Source: an uncultured Collinsella sp. (GTDB lineage Bacteria; Actinomycetota; Coriobacteriia; Coriobacteriales; Coriobacteriaceae). From it: a stretch of DNA of 50,676 nucleotides. The notes under the pieces were generated by a model. The model was not told where the DNA came from and did no database searches. It saw nothing but the letters and a program-made list of their open reading frames with translations. Shown piece after piece: positions 25,057-32,649 of this stretch. Both the position numbers and the translations under genes were made by a program. Location of the stretch: NCBI GenBank assembly GCA_958427355.1, contig CAUACA010000017.1, forward strand, positions 1-50,676, in the 5' to 3' direction. Each line of letters begins with the position of its first letter. Within the stretch, counting starts at the first letter, position 1.

Positions 25057-25080
25057 CAAAAAAGCCGCCCGAAGGCGGCT
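25057..25080 (-). terminator. tRNA-Thr terminator
   Basis: On the minus strand AGCCGCC / GGCGGCT is followed by a run of T (A-run 25057-25063 on the plus strand). Confidence 0.85.
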
Positions 25081-25091
25081 ATCTTGTGCAA

Positions 25092-25167
25092 TGGAGCCAG
25101 CGACCGGGCTCGAACCGGTGACCCCCGCTTTACGAGAGCGGTGCTCTACCAACTGAGCTACGCTGGC
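25092..25167 (-). tRNA. tRNA-Thr (anticodon CGT)
   Basis: 76 nt including encoded CCA. Acceptor GCCAGCG/CGCTGGC, D-arm GCTC AGTTGGTA GAGC, anticodon stem CCGCT/AGCGG with loop CTCGTAA (anticodon CGT, reads ACG), variable GGGTC, T-arm ACCGG TTCGAGC CCGGT. All stems pair. Confidence 0.97.
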
Positions 25168-25206
25168 GGCCATGTGATGACGCAACTGAGGCGTCAACGG
25201 CTGTCT

Positions 25207-25235
25207 ATAATACGGGACATCGCACATCCGCGCAA
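25207..25235 (-). promoter_or_regulatory. Promoter of tRNA-Thr
   Basis: Minus strand TTGCGC, 17 bases, TATTAT; start predicted near 25200, about 33 bases before the mature tRNA. Confidence 0.75.
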
Positions 25236-25324
25236 GTGTTCTGACGGCTTTTCTCACTTTAAATGCACTAATATTGGAGACGTGATGTCTTGCTCTTACG
25301 GGTCTCAAACAGAATGGGGTGGCG

Positions 25325-25804
25325 ATGGCTCAACCCAAGATTCTTCTCACACGCATCGATGACCGGTTTATTTACGGGCAAGACGTTGAGCTGTGGAACG
25401 AAGTCGTGGGTTCCAACCTTGTTTTAATCGTCAACGATGAGATTGCGGCTGATTCGCGCAAGTGGGCCCCTATGAGGGTGGCGACACCCGAGGGTGTCTG
25501 GACGCGGTTTTTCTCGGTGCAAAGGACTGTCGACATCATTCATACCGCAACGCCGCGCCAAAGGATTCTCATCATGGTGGCGTCGCCCACGGATGCACTC
25601 GCGCTGGTTAAGGGTGGTGTGCCGATCACCAAGATCAGCATTGGCCATATGCAGGCGGGGGAGGGCAAGCACCCCATAACGCCCGCAGTCGCCGTAGACG
25701 GCGCAGATGTCGCCTCCCTCAAAGAGCTGCAAAAGCTCGGCATAGAACTAGAAATTCGCTACCTCCCCAGCTCCAATCCCGACCCCATCCAACTAGTCAT
25801 TTAA
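25325..25804 (+). CDS. Orphan PTS mannose-family EIIB-like protein lacking the phospho-histidine
   Basis: 159 aa, aligned over its whole length with the IIB at 15600 (ILLTRIDDRFIYGQDVELW here; ILLTRIDNRLVHGQVATQW there). The phospho-acceptor His17 is Tyr17, so it should not carry phosphate through that site. The later KGGVPITKISIGHMQAGEG is kept. No IIA, IIC or IID gene is beside it. The frame is intact, which argues for a retained non-catalytic role such as regulation, but early decay is possible. Start ATG 25325 or GTG 25319; the ribosome binding site is weak. Confidence 0.82.
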   Translation: MAQPKILLTRIDDRFIYGQDVELWNEVVGSNLVLIVNDEIAADSRKWAPMRVATPEGVWTRFFSVQRTVDIIHTATPRQRILIMVASPTDALALVKGGVPITKISIGHMQAGEGKHPITPAVAVDGADVASLKELQKLGIELEIRYLPSSNPDPIQLVI

Positions 25805-25821
25805 GAACGTCCCCAATGACT
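25801..25821 (-). repeat. Dispersed 21-bp REP-like sequence, copy 1
   Basis: Reverse complement of 49440-49460; contains TCATTGGGGACGTTCTTAA. It overlaps the stop codon of the IIB-like gene. Confidence 0.7.
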
Positions 25822-25830
25822 AGGTAGCAA

Positions 25831-25862
25831 AGCGCCCGTCGGCGGTGGTGCCGGCGGGCGCT
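25831..25862. terminator. Terminator hairpin between the IIB-like gene and galM
   Basis: 13-position stem AGCGCCCGTCGGC / GCCGGCGGGCGCT with one wobble; convergent setting. Confidence 0.7.
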
Positions 25863-25888
25863 GCTGTGCGATATGTCGCGCTGTGGGC

Positions 25889-26941
25889 TTAGTGCCTCAT
25901 AAAGTGGTATTCGATCACATTGCTGTAGGGGTGACCCGGGCCCACAATGCCCTGCGGGAACAGCGGCTGGTGCGGCGTGTCAGGGTACATCTCTGCCTCG
26001 AGGGCAAAGCCGGCGCCCCAGCCATAGTTGGCATCGTCCTTGGCGTGCTCGTCGCCCAGCCAGTTGCCGGTGTAGAGCTGCACGCCCGGGGCGGTGGTGT
26101 AGTAATCCAACTCACGACCGGTCCACATCTCCTCGACGTGCATCGCGCGGCGCAGATTACGGCCGTACTGATAGCCATCGATGCACAGGCAGTGATCGTA
26201 GCCACGGGCCTGCTTAATCTGCGGGTCGTCGGCTTCCATGCCAGGAGCGACGGGGCGCAGCTCACGGAAGTCAAACGGCGTGCCTTCGACCGGAGCGATC
26301 TCGCCGGTGGGGATGTTCTGCTCGTTGATGGGCAGGTAGTGGGCAGCGTTGGCAACAAAGAAGTGCTCGCAGTCCATGCCGGCGTTATGGCCGGCAAGGT
26401 TAAAGTACGTGTGGTTGGTCATGGACACGTAGGTGGCGCGGTCGCTCTCGCAGCCATACTCGATGCGAAAGACGCCGGTGCGTGTAACGGTAAACACGGC
26501 CGTAAAGGTGCGGTTGCCGGGAAGGCCCAGTTCGCCATCCTCAAGCGAGGTGGTCATGCGCACGGCGTTATGGGCCTCGTCGAGCTCAACGTCCCACACG
26601 CGTTTATGCAGACCGTGCTCAAGATCGCTGTGCAGGTTGTTGGCGCCCTCGTTGGCGGGCATATGCCAGTCCGTGCCGGCGATGGTGATCGTGGCGCCCG
26701 CGGTGCGGTTTGCCACGGGGCCGATGGTCGCGCCAAAGCAGGCGGGGTTGTCAAAGTAATCCTCGAGCTTATCGAAGCCCAGCACCACATCGCGCACGTT
26801 GCCGGGAATGTCGGGCACGTCGACACCAAGCACGGTGGCGCCATAGTCCATAATGCGAACGCAGATCTCGGGCCCGTTGAGGGTGTAACGATGAACGGGG
26901 GTACCGCACGGCGCGGTGCCGAAAAGCTCGGAAGTGATCAT
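25889..26941 (-). CDS. galM: Aldose 1-epimerase (galactose mutarotase)
   Basis: 350 aa from the ATG at 26941, preceded by AGGAACC. Full-length GalM: IMDYGATVLGVDVPD, GATIGPVANRTAGATI, catalytic His in SMTNHTYFNLAGHN, and the catalytic Glu region near the C-terminus. Interconverts alpha and beta anomers of galactose or glucose before phosphorylation. Divergent from the DeoR regulator at 27148 across 206 bases, so that regulator is a candidate controller. Confidence 0.93.
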   Translation of the reverse strand: MITSELFGTAPCGTPVHRYTLNGPEICVRIMDYGATVLGVDVPDIPGNVRDVVLGFDKLEDYFDNPACFGATIGPVANRTAGATITIAGTDWHMPANEGANNLHSDLEHGLHKRVWDVELDEAHNAVRMTTSLEDGELGLPGNRTFTAVFTVTRTGVFRIEYGCESDRATYVSMTNHTYFNLAGHNAGMDCEHFFVANAAHYLPINEQNIPTGEIAPVEGTPFDFRELRPVAPGMEADDPQIKQARGYDHCLCIDGYQYGRNLRRAMHVEEMWTGRELDYYTTAPGVQLYTGNWLGDEHAKDDANYGWGAGFALEAEMYPDTPHQPLFPQGIVGPGHPYSNVIEYHFMRH

Positions 26942-27147
26942 TTGGTTCCTAACATCGAGGTATTTCCGACAAACTGTAGCGCGAACAGGCGAGATTATCA
27001 CTACACCCCACTAAAGCAGGGGGTATTTTTCTCAAAAAAGTGATGATTGGAGCTGTGCGGGCGTTCATTTTTGACGCGCATGGGTCTGATACAATTTGTT
27101 CGTTACTGTTTGAATGATATGCACGCATAGAACGGCGAGGATTCATC

Positions 27148-27912
27148 GTGATTAAGGCAGAGCGACAGGATAAGGTTCGTCAGCTGCTCGATGAGCAGGG
27201 CACGGTTTCGGTTAAGGAGATTTCGGATGCGTTAGGTGTCTCGGACATGACGATCCGTCGCGACCTTGAGGAGCTTGCAAGCCTGGGCGAGATCGAGCGC
27301 GTGCACGGCGGCGCCCGTAGTGCGCAGAGTCGCCCGCACGCTATGTTGCGCCATGAGTATTCGCACAGTGAAAAGCGCACTAAGCATGCCGAGGAAAAGC
27401 TGCAGATCGCGCGCCGCGCCGTTGGGCTCATCGAGGAGGGCTCGACCATCTTTTTGGGGACGGGCACTACAGTTGAGCAGATGGCCTCGATGCTGCCGGC
27501 GTGCCGCCTACGCATCGTGACTAATTCGCTTTCGGTGTTTAATCTGCTCGAGGCGCGCGAAGACTGCGAGCTGTGTCTCGTGGGCGGTATGTACCGTCGC
27601 CGCACTGCCGCCTTTGTGGGCCCCACGGCCGAGGACACCTTGCGCGCACTGGGGATCGACGCAGCCTTTATCGGCGCAAACGGCATTCTGGACGGCGACG
27701 TGTCTACGTCTAACATGGAAGAGGGCCGCATCCAGCAGCTCGCCTTTAGCAAGGCCGATTCACGCTACCTCATCGCCGACTCCAGCAAGATCGGCAAGCG
27801 CGACTTCTACACCTTCTGCCGCCTGGACAGTTTGGACGCCGTGGTGTGCGAGCCGGGTATCGCCGCCGAGGATCGTGTCGCCATCGAGGAGCACACGCAG
27901 GTCATTTGCTAG
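27148..27912 (+). CDS. DeoR family transcriptional regulator
   Basis: 254 aa from GTG 27148 (GGCGAGG seven bases upstream). DeoR-type HTH: IKAERQDKVRQLLDEQGTVS, ALGVSDMTIRRDLEELA, IERVHGGA. The C-terminal sugar-phosphate sensor has FLGTGTTVEQMASML, GGMYRRRTAAFVGP, and the C-terminal LIADSSKIGKRDF. Probably responds to a sugar phosphate from galactose or tagatose metabolism. A decayed copy of its 3' half lies at 32271. Confidence 0.92.
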   Translation: MIKAERQDKVRQLLDEQGTVSVKEISDALGVSDMTIRRDLEELASLGEIERVHGGARSAQSRPHAMLRHEYSHSEKRTKHAEEKLQIARRAVGLIEEGSTIFLGTGTTVEQMASMLPACRLRIVTNSLSVFNLLEAREDCELCLVGGMYRRRTAAFVGPTAEDTLRALGIDAAFIGANGILDGDVSTSNMEEGRIQQLAFSKADSRYLIADSSKIGKRDFYTFCRLDSLDAVVCEPGIAAEDRVAIEEHTQVIC

Positions 27913-28031
27913 CTAGCGCTACGGGATTGCCAACAGGCGATGCGGGAGGACTTTTACCTCCTGTCATTGTGGAAACCAGCGCGTCAGCGCTACGCGATAT
28001 GACGCGCAAATGAGGATTCCACTATCAAATC

Positions 28032-28329
28032 GTCTCAACCTGTAACAGGTAGGGGTGAAACCACCAACCAGATGTTGCAGATTGAGATTTTTGACCCGGC
28101 CTATTCCGTTTGTCTCGATCTATAACAGCTAGGACCGAATAATTCAGCTAGTTGTTACAGATTTAGATTGGGGATATTGACCTGTGCATTCATCTCAATC
28201 TGTAACATCTAGACGTCCAAAACCGGTCTTAGTGTTACAGATTGAGACAATTCGGCGGGGTCTACCTTGTTTGTCTCGATCTGTAACGGTTAGGACTTAA
28301 AAACTCGGCTACGTGTTACAGATCGAGAC
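28032..28329. repeat. Array of four 57-bp palindromic repeats (80-81 bp period)
   Basis: Units at 28032-28088, 28112-28168, 28192-28248 and 28273-28329. Each starts near GTCTCGATCTGTAACA, has a middle CTAG..CTAG-like dyad, and ends near TGTTACAGATCGAGAC, so it is an imperfect palindrome. Spacers of 23-24 bases are unrelated to one another. The region 27913-28344 has no gene; it lies between convergent deoR and gntR. Confidence 0.9.
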
Positions 28330-28344
28330 AAAAGAAAAAGAACA

Positions 28345-29064
28345 TTAGGACTTGAAAATAAAGTTTTGATAAGGGATTCGCCCAGTTAAGACGGTGCGGC
28401 AGACAATTGAGATTAGTTTGCCTCCGGAGTCGTAAGCATAATGAGTCAGTTCGATGACCGGAAGTTTTGCAACACCATAATTACTGGCTTCGGAATCGCT
28501 AAGCAGACGTGCTCTATAGCTTTCCCTAACAGATTGGATAGACTTGGACAAGTCGTCCATGATTCTGCTAAATGCCTGAAAATCTAACTGGTTATTCGGA
28601 ACGCGCGACTTTGAAATGAAGAACGTATCAGCGCCTATGAAGCTGCCTTCAAGTTCGTAGGTCAATTCAAGACGCTGAATTTCATCGCGACTTTGACATC
28701 CAAATTGTTGGAGCATCATTACGGAAATTGGACGACCTGATGTGAGGCCGCCGAAATGTTTGGTGATGGCATCCGGATCAACGCCATCGCAATGGCTTGC
28801 AAAGTCAAAGTCTAAAAGTGAATTGAGCTCGCTAACGCGTTTCGGTGCAACAAACGATCCCTTACCTTGGATTCGATAGATACTTCCACGACGCTCCAGC
28901 TCACTCATGGCAAGTCGGACGGTTGTTCTGCTTACGGCGTATTCGTCGCAGAGTTCCATTTCTGTTGGAAGTTTATCGTCTGCTTCATATTCATCGACGA
29001 TCTGCTTGAGCAGCGCGTCGGTGAGCTGTAAATAGAGTGGCCGTTTTTCGTGTGTATCGAGCAT
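28345..29064 (-). CDS. GntR family regulator with UTRA-type domain
   Basis: 239 aa from ATG 29064, six bases after GAGG; an ATG at 29082 is the alternative. Winged HTH: LYLQLTDALLKQIVDEYEAD, TEMELCDEYAVSRTTVRLAM, YRIQGKGSFV. The C-terminal domain ends with IVCRTVLTGRIPYQNFIF. It precedes the divergent PTS gene at 30414 and follows the TIM-barrel-like gene, so it probably controls them, perhaps through the palindrome at 30105. Confidence 0.88.
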   Translation of the reverse strand: MLDTHEKRPLYLQLTDALLKQIVDEYEADDKLPTEMELCDEYAVSRTTVRLAMSELERRGSIYRIQGKGSFVAPKRVSELNSLLDFDFASHCDGVDPDAITKHFGGLTSGRPISVMMLQQFGCQSRDEIQRLELTYELEGSFIGADTFFISKSRVPNNQLDFQAFSRIMDDLSKSIQSVRESYRARLLSDSEASNYGVAKLPVIELTHYAYDSGGKLISIVCRTVLTGRIPYQNFIFKS

Positions 29065-29136
29065 TAGAGCCTCAGTTTGCATGTTGGTTATACCTGATGG
29101 TTGCCTCAGTCGGGATGTAACGTGGGCAAGGTAACC

Positions 29137-30057
29137 TTAACGTATCACAGAGCGGCTCAGCATGACGATCTGATGCCTGTATCCACGAAGGGCTTGTCCG
29201 AGCGTGAAGATATTCTGGGGTAGGCAAATACCGTTCATGGAGTCCCCGATATGTTGGAGGTCAGCGCCGGCTGCTTTTGCTGCAAGGCCTATTTTCTTAA
29301 TGGTCTCGCTGTCGCAGGAGTCTTGACTCGTCCCGTTTGCCGCCATGACGAGAACCTTCTCTTCAATTGACTTGCCTACGTTGTGGGATCGTACAAAGTC
29401 TACGATGGCGCGCAGGTCTGCTTCTTGGAAGCAAGGGACGGTGTAGGGGGCTGGCACGAGAAGGATATCGACGCCGAGGTCAACAAACTTGCGCGCAATT
29501 TCGAGCGTCATGACAGGTTCTGCAACGCCCGCTCCATGCATTTTTCCGGCTATGACCAGGCCATTGAAATGCTCTTTGGAGAGTTTAATCGAATGGGCGA
29601 TTGCATCGTTGGAGACGCCGGTTCCAGGGTTGCCCGTCAGGCAGATAAAATCAAATCCGAGTTCGTTAGCCTTTTCTAAGGTCTTGGGAGAGACGCGACG
29701 ACCCATGGGGATTTCCGTTCGGGATTCAGACATCTCTGCCTCGTTATCAACTGGCTCCAGATTGACGCCAATGGGCCTTCCGCATGCTCGCTTCACCCAA
29801 GTGACCGGGTTTTCATTGAGATCATCTGGAATACCGGCAATAACTGGATCGAACACATCGAGCGCGTTAAACAGAAGCAGGTCGGCACCTGCGGCACGTT
29901 CGATTTCTGCATTAGTAACGCCGCCGAGAAATTGGGAAGAGGGTACGTTTTCCGCCATGATGGTACGTCCCTCGGAAGCCAGAATTGCCTGTTTTAGATC
30001 CATGGGTGACGTGGCGGCAAAATCGGATGCGGACATGTTCAGTAATCGTTTGGGCAT
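29137..30057 (-). CDS. TIM-barrel-like protein (DUF7916-like), function unknown
   Basis: 306 aa. Segments such as SEGRTIMAENVPSSQFLGGV, AAGADLLLFNALDVFDPVI, NELGFDFICLTGNPGTGVSN, FVDLGVDILLVPAPYTVP and ADLQHIGDSMNG suggest an eight-fold alpha/beta barrel with Asp/Gly-rich loops, loosely like phosphoenolpyruvate mutase/isocitrate lyase or phosphosugar-binding barrels. Similar proteins occur beside PTS genes in Gram-positives (from memory, as DUF7916). It is divergent from the EIICB gene and lies beyond the GntR gene's start, so it may process the imported sugar phosphate. No catalytic set can be assigned. Confidence 0.6.
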   Translation of the reverse strand: MPKRLLNMSASDFAATSPMDLKQAILASEGRTIMAENVPSSQFLGGVTNAEIERAAGADLLLFNALDVFDPVIAGIPDDLNENPVTWVKRACGRPIGVNLEPVDNEAEMSESRTEIPMGRRVSPKTLEKANELGFDFICLTGNPGTGVSNDAIAHSIKLSKEHFNGLVIAGKMHGAGVAEPVMTLEIARKFVDLGVDILLVPAPYTVPCFQEADLRAIVDFVRSHNVGKSIEEKVLVMAANGTSQDSCDSETIKKIGLAAKAAGADLQHIGDSMNGICLPQNIFTLGQALRGYRHQIVMLSRSVIR

Positions 30058-30104
30058 TGTTACTTCCTTTGACTAGAACGACAGGCTTGTGACATTGTCT
30101 CTAA

Positions 30105-30120
30105 TATTGTTACAACAATA
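30105..30120. promoter_or_regulatory. Candidate GntR operator
   Basis: Perfect palindrome TATTGTT-AC-AACAATA just upstream of the 30057 start, in the divergent region of the TIM-barrel and EIICB genes. Confidence 0.5.
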
Positions 30121-30218
30121 TATTCAATATGTTATATCCAATCGTTGAACGGTTGCAAACTTATTGTACTGCTCGGAAAAAATAGCCCATAGCTGGGAAA
30201 ACCTTAAATTAATCAACT

Positions 30219-30228
30219 ACCGTTCACC
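30219..30228 (-). promoter_or_regulatory. TGAACGGT-type half-site
   Basis: ACCGTTCACC, identical to one arm of the palindrome at 14386, 20 bases before the proposed -35. Confidence 0.5.
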
Positions 30229-30246
30229 GAATAAGTATTTGAATTC

Positions 30247-30275
30247 TTGACATATCGACAAAGCGGAAAAAGAAT
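30247..30275 (+). promoter_or_regulatory. Promoter of EIICB (30414)
   Basis: Perfect TTGACA (30247-30252), 17-base spacer, then AAGAAT as a weak -10. The intergenic stretch 30058-30413 holds no gene. Confidence 0.5.
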
Positions 30276-30413
30276 TGGTTATGACAAATCGCGCAAATGA
30301 TATTACATTTCGCACAAGAACGTATTCACTTACATAAGTGGATACAAACGGGGACGACGACGGTTGAGTCCGGATAAATCGTTGTGTGCCCGGGAATCAT
30401 GAAAGGATGTGTT

Positions 30414-32108
30414 ATGGACGCTATCGTCAAATTCCTTGAAAAACACCAGCCCCTCTTCGACAAAATCTCGAGGAACATTTATCTGGTGGCGATTAAGGAT
30501 GGCTTTCTCTCGAATATGCCAATTGTGCTGTTCTCGAGCCTGTTCCTTCTTCTTTCGACGCTCCCTGCCTATGTAGGCATCACGCTTCCGTCTGAGGTGC
30601 TGGATTTCTTCAATAAAATCTATGCATATACCATGGGACTTCTTGGCATTATGGTGGCCGGCACCACGGCGAGCTCACTTGCCATGTCGATGAACCGTCG
30701 CATGCCTTCGGGTAAATCTCTCAACCCCACCTCGTGCATGGTTTGTGCCATGTGCGGCATGCTCTTGCTATCGGTGACGAACGATGTTGTCTCGATTGGC
30801 GGAGCAGATACATCTGTTTTTGAAACCGGCTATATGGGAACCAAGGGTTTTCTCGCTGCGTTCGTAGCCGCATTCTTGACCGTTAATATCTATAAGGTGT
30901 GCATTAGCCATAATGTGACGATCAAGCTTCCCAAAGAGGTCCCTGGCTCTATTGCGCAGAGTTTTCGCGATATCTTTGCATTTGGGTTTTCGATCCTTGC
31001 GTGCGCTTTTATCGATCTTGCGAGCCGCAAGCTGCTTGCTGTGCCGTTCGCCAATTTGGTATCCGCTCTCATCTCGCCGCTGTTCTCCGCGGTCGACACC
31101 TATCCTGGCATGGCGCTTATCGAAGGCGCGGTCGCGCTTTTCCAATTTATGGGTATCCACGGTGCTTCGGTTGTCATGAGTCCGATCAATGCTGCGCTCT
31201 ACGGCAATACCGTTACCAATCTTGAGGTTTTCCAAGCAGGTGGACACCCGTCAATTGCTCTCACGCAGGACTTTACAAGCTTCATCGGCGGTCTGGGCGG
31301 TTCTGGCTGCACGTTCATCGTTCCTATTATCCTGATCATGTTTATGCGCTCCAAGCAGCTTAAAGCCATGGGCAAGGCATCGATTATCCCGGTGATTTTT
31401 GGAGTTAACGAGCCCGTTATCTTCGGTATGCCGATTGTTCTCAATCCCTATATGTTCGTGCCCTTCCTAGTGGCTCCTATGGTCAACGCCATTATCGGTA
31501 AATTTTTCATTGACGTCATTGGAATGAACGCCCCCATGTATACCATGCCGTGGGCGCTTCCCGGCCCAATTGGTGCGTTCCTCACCACGGGTCTCGATCT
31601 GCGTTCTCTCGTATTGATGGCAGTGCTGTTGGTCGTTGACTTTGTGATTTACTATCCGTTCTGCAAGGCGTATGACCATCAGCTTTGTTTGGAAGAGTCT
31701 GCAAAGGAGACTGCAGGAAACTCGGATGCAGATGCTATTGCCGCACAGGAAAATGTCGCAAAAGCTCTCGAGGCGGTAAAGGACAAGGCGGAGCAGATCC
31801 GCGTGCTTGTGCTTTGCCAGGGTGCCGGCACTTCGACTCTCTTGGCAAATGCTCTTCGCGAAGGTGCCGCTGCTAAGGGTATCGATTTGGTTTCTCAGTC
31901 CGGTGCGTACGGAAGCCACTATGAGACGATGGATCAGTACAACGTGATTGTTCTGGCGCCCCAGGCACGCATGTACTATGACGCTATGAAGGCCGATACT
32001 GATCGCCTTGGAATTAAACTGCTCACCACAAGGGGCAAGGAGTATATCGACCTTACCAACGATCCCGAAGGTGCAATTGACTGGATCGTTCAGGAGCTGG
32101 CCAAATAG
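30414..32108 (+). CDS. PTS lactose/cellobiose-family EIICB
   Basis: 564 aa from ATG 30414 (GAAAGGA site). Starts MDAIVKFLEKHQPLFDKIS, shared with three paralogues in the window; then a channel domain with about ten membrane segments (SKQLKAMGKASIIPVIFGVN and FGMPIVLNPYMFVPFL are family motifs). After a linker, the IIB domain has the phospho-Cys in VLVLCQGAGTSTLLANAL and ends EYIDLTNDPEGAIDWIVQEL. Needs a separate EIIA, likely the one at 48950. Unlike the other three it has no GH1 gene beside it. Confidence 0.93.
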   Translation: MDAIVKFLEKHQPLFDKISRNIYLVAIKDGFLSNMPIVLFSSLFLLLSTLPAYVGITLPSEVLDFFNKIYAYTMGLLGIMVAGTTASSLAMSMNRRMPSGKSLNPTSCMVCAMCGMLLLSVTNDVVSIGGADTSVFETGYMGTKGFLAAFVAAFLTVNIYKVCISHNVTIKLPKEVPGSIAQSFRDIFAFGFSILACAFIDLASRKLLAVPFANLVSALISPLFSAVDTYPGMALIEGAVALFQFMGIHGASVVMSPINAALYGNTVTNLEVFQAGGHPSIALTQDFTSFIGGLGGSGCTFIVPIILIMFMRSKQLKAMGKASIIPVIFGVNEPVIFGMPIVLNPYMFVPFLVAPMVNAIIGKFFIDVIGMNAPMYTMPWALPGPIGAFLTTGLDLRSLVLMAVLLVVDFVIYYPFCKAYDHQLCLEESAKETAGNSDADAIAAQENVAKALEAVKDKAEQIRVLVLCQGAGTSTLLANALREGAAAKGIDLVSQSGAYGSHYETMDQYNVIVLAPQARMYYDAMKADTDRLGIKLLTTRGKEYIDLTNDPEGAIDWIVQELAK

Positions 32109-32143
32109 TGGATGCACTTCGTCGTTGATTCGTCGGTATATGG

Positions 32144-32178
32144 TACGGCCCCGCAGCTTATTGAGCTGCGGGGCCGTA
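32144..32178 (+). terminator. Terminator after EIICB
   Basis: 15-bp perfect stem TACGGCCCCGCAGCT / AGCTGCGGGGCCGTA, loop TATTG, then TTTCG. Confidence 0.85.
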
Positions 32179-32270
32179 TTTCGTTGGGTATCTAATTGAG
32201 ACAATGAGCGCAACCGTCGTGAGATCGCATTGGCGCTCTCCGAGTCACCGACAAACTGCCTTCTATCTAT

Positions 32271-32612
32271 GTGACCAATTCGCTTTCGGCCTTTAGCCTG
32301 CTCGAGGCGCGCGAGGATTGCGAGCTGTGCCTGGTGGGCGGCATGTACCGTCGCCGCACCGCCGCCTTTGTGGGCCCCATGGCCGAGGATGCCCTGCGCG
32401 CACTAGGGATTGACACGGCGTTTATCGGTGCCAACGGCATTCTGGACGGCGACGTGTCCACGTCCAACATGGACGAGGGCCGCATCCAGCAGCTCGCCTT
32501 TAGCAAGGCCGATACGCGCTACCTCATCGCCGACTCCAGCAAGATCGGCAGGCGATACTTCTGCCCCCCCCTGCCGGCGCAGGGGTACCGCTTTAAAATG
32601 ACGCGTAAATGA
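32271..32612 (+). pseudogene. Remnant of a DeoR regulator 3' half
   Basis: From VTNSLSAFSLLEARED to LIADSSKIGRR (to about 32556) it is almost identical to the C-terminal half of the DeoR protein at 27148. The HTH is gone and the frame then diverges. The 15-base flank ATGACGCGTAAATGA (32598-32612) matches ATGACGCGCAAATGA after the intact gene (27999-28013), so part of the original 3' flank came with the copy. Confidence 0.88.
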
Positions 32613-32649
32613 CTTTGGGCAACAAGGATGAGGCTATTCTGAGATATGA

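Noticed and set aside
25284..25361. Small frame MSCSYGSQTEWGG with TTGGAG upstream
   Set aside because: Overlaps the start of the IIB-like gene in another frame; 25 residues with no features. Possibly a leader peptide but unsupported.
28032..28329. CRISPR array
   Set aside because: Units are 57 bp, palindromic end to end and diverged, only four long, with two-unit arrays elsewhere and no cas genes.
32271..32612. Functional short DeoR-type regulator
   Set aside because: No DNA-binding domain and a diverged C-terminus; better read as a remnant.
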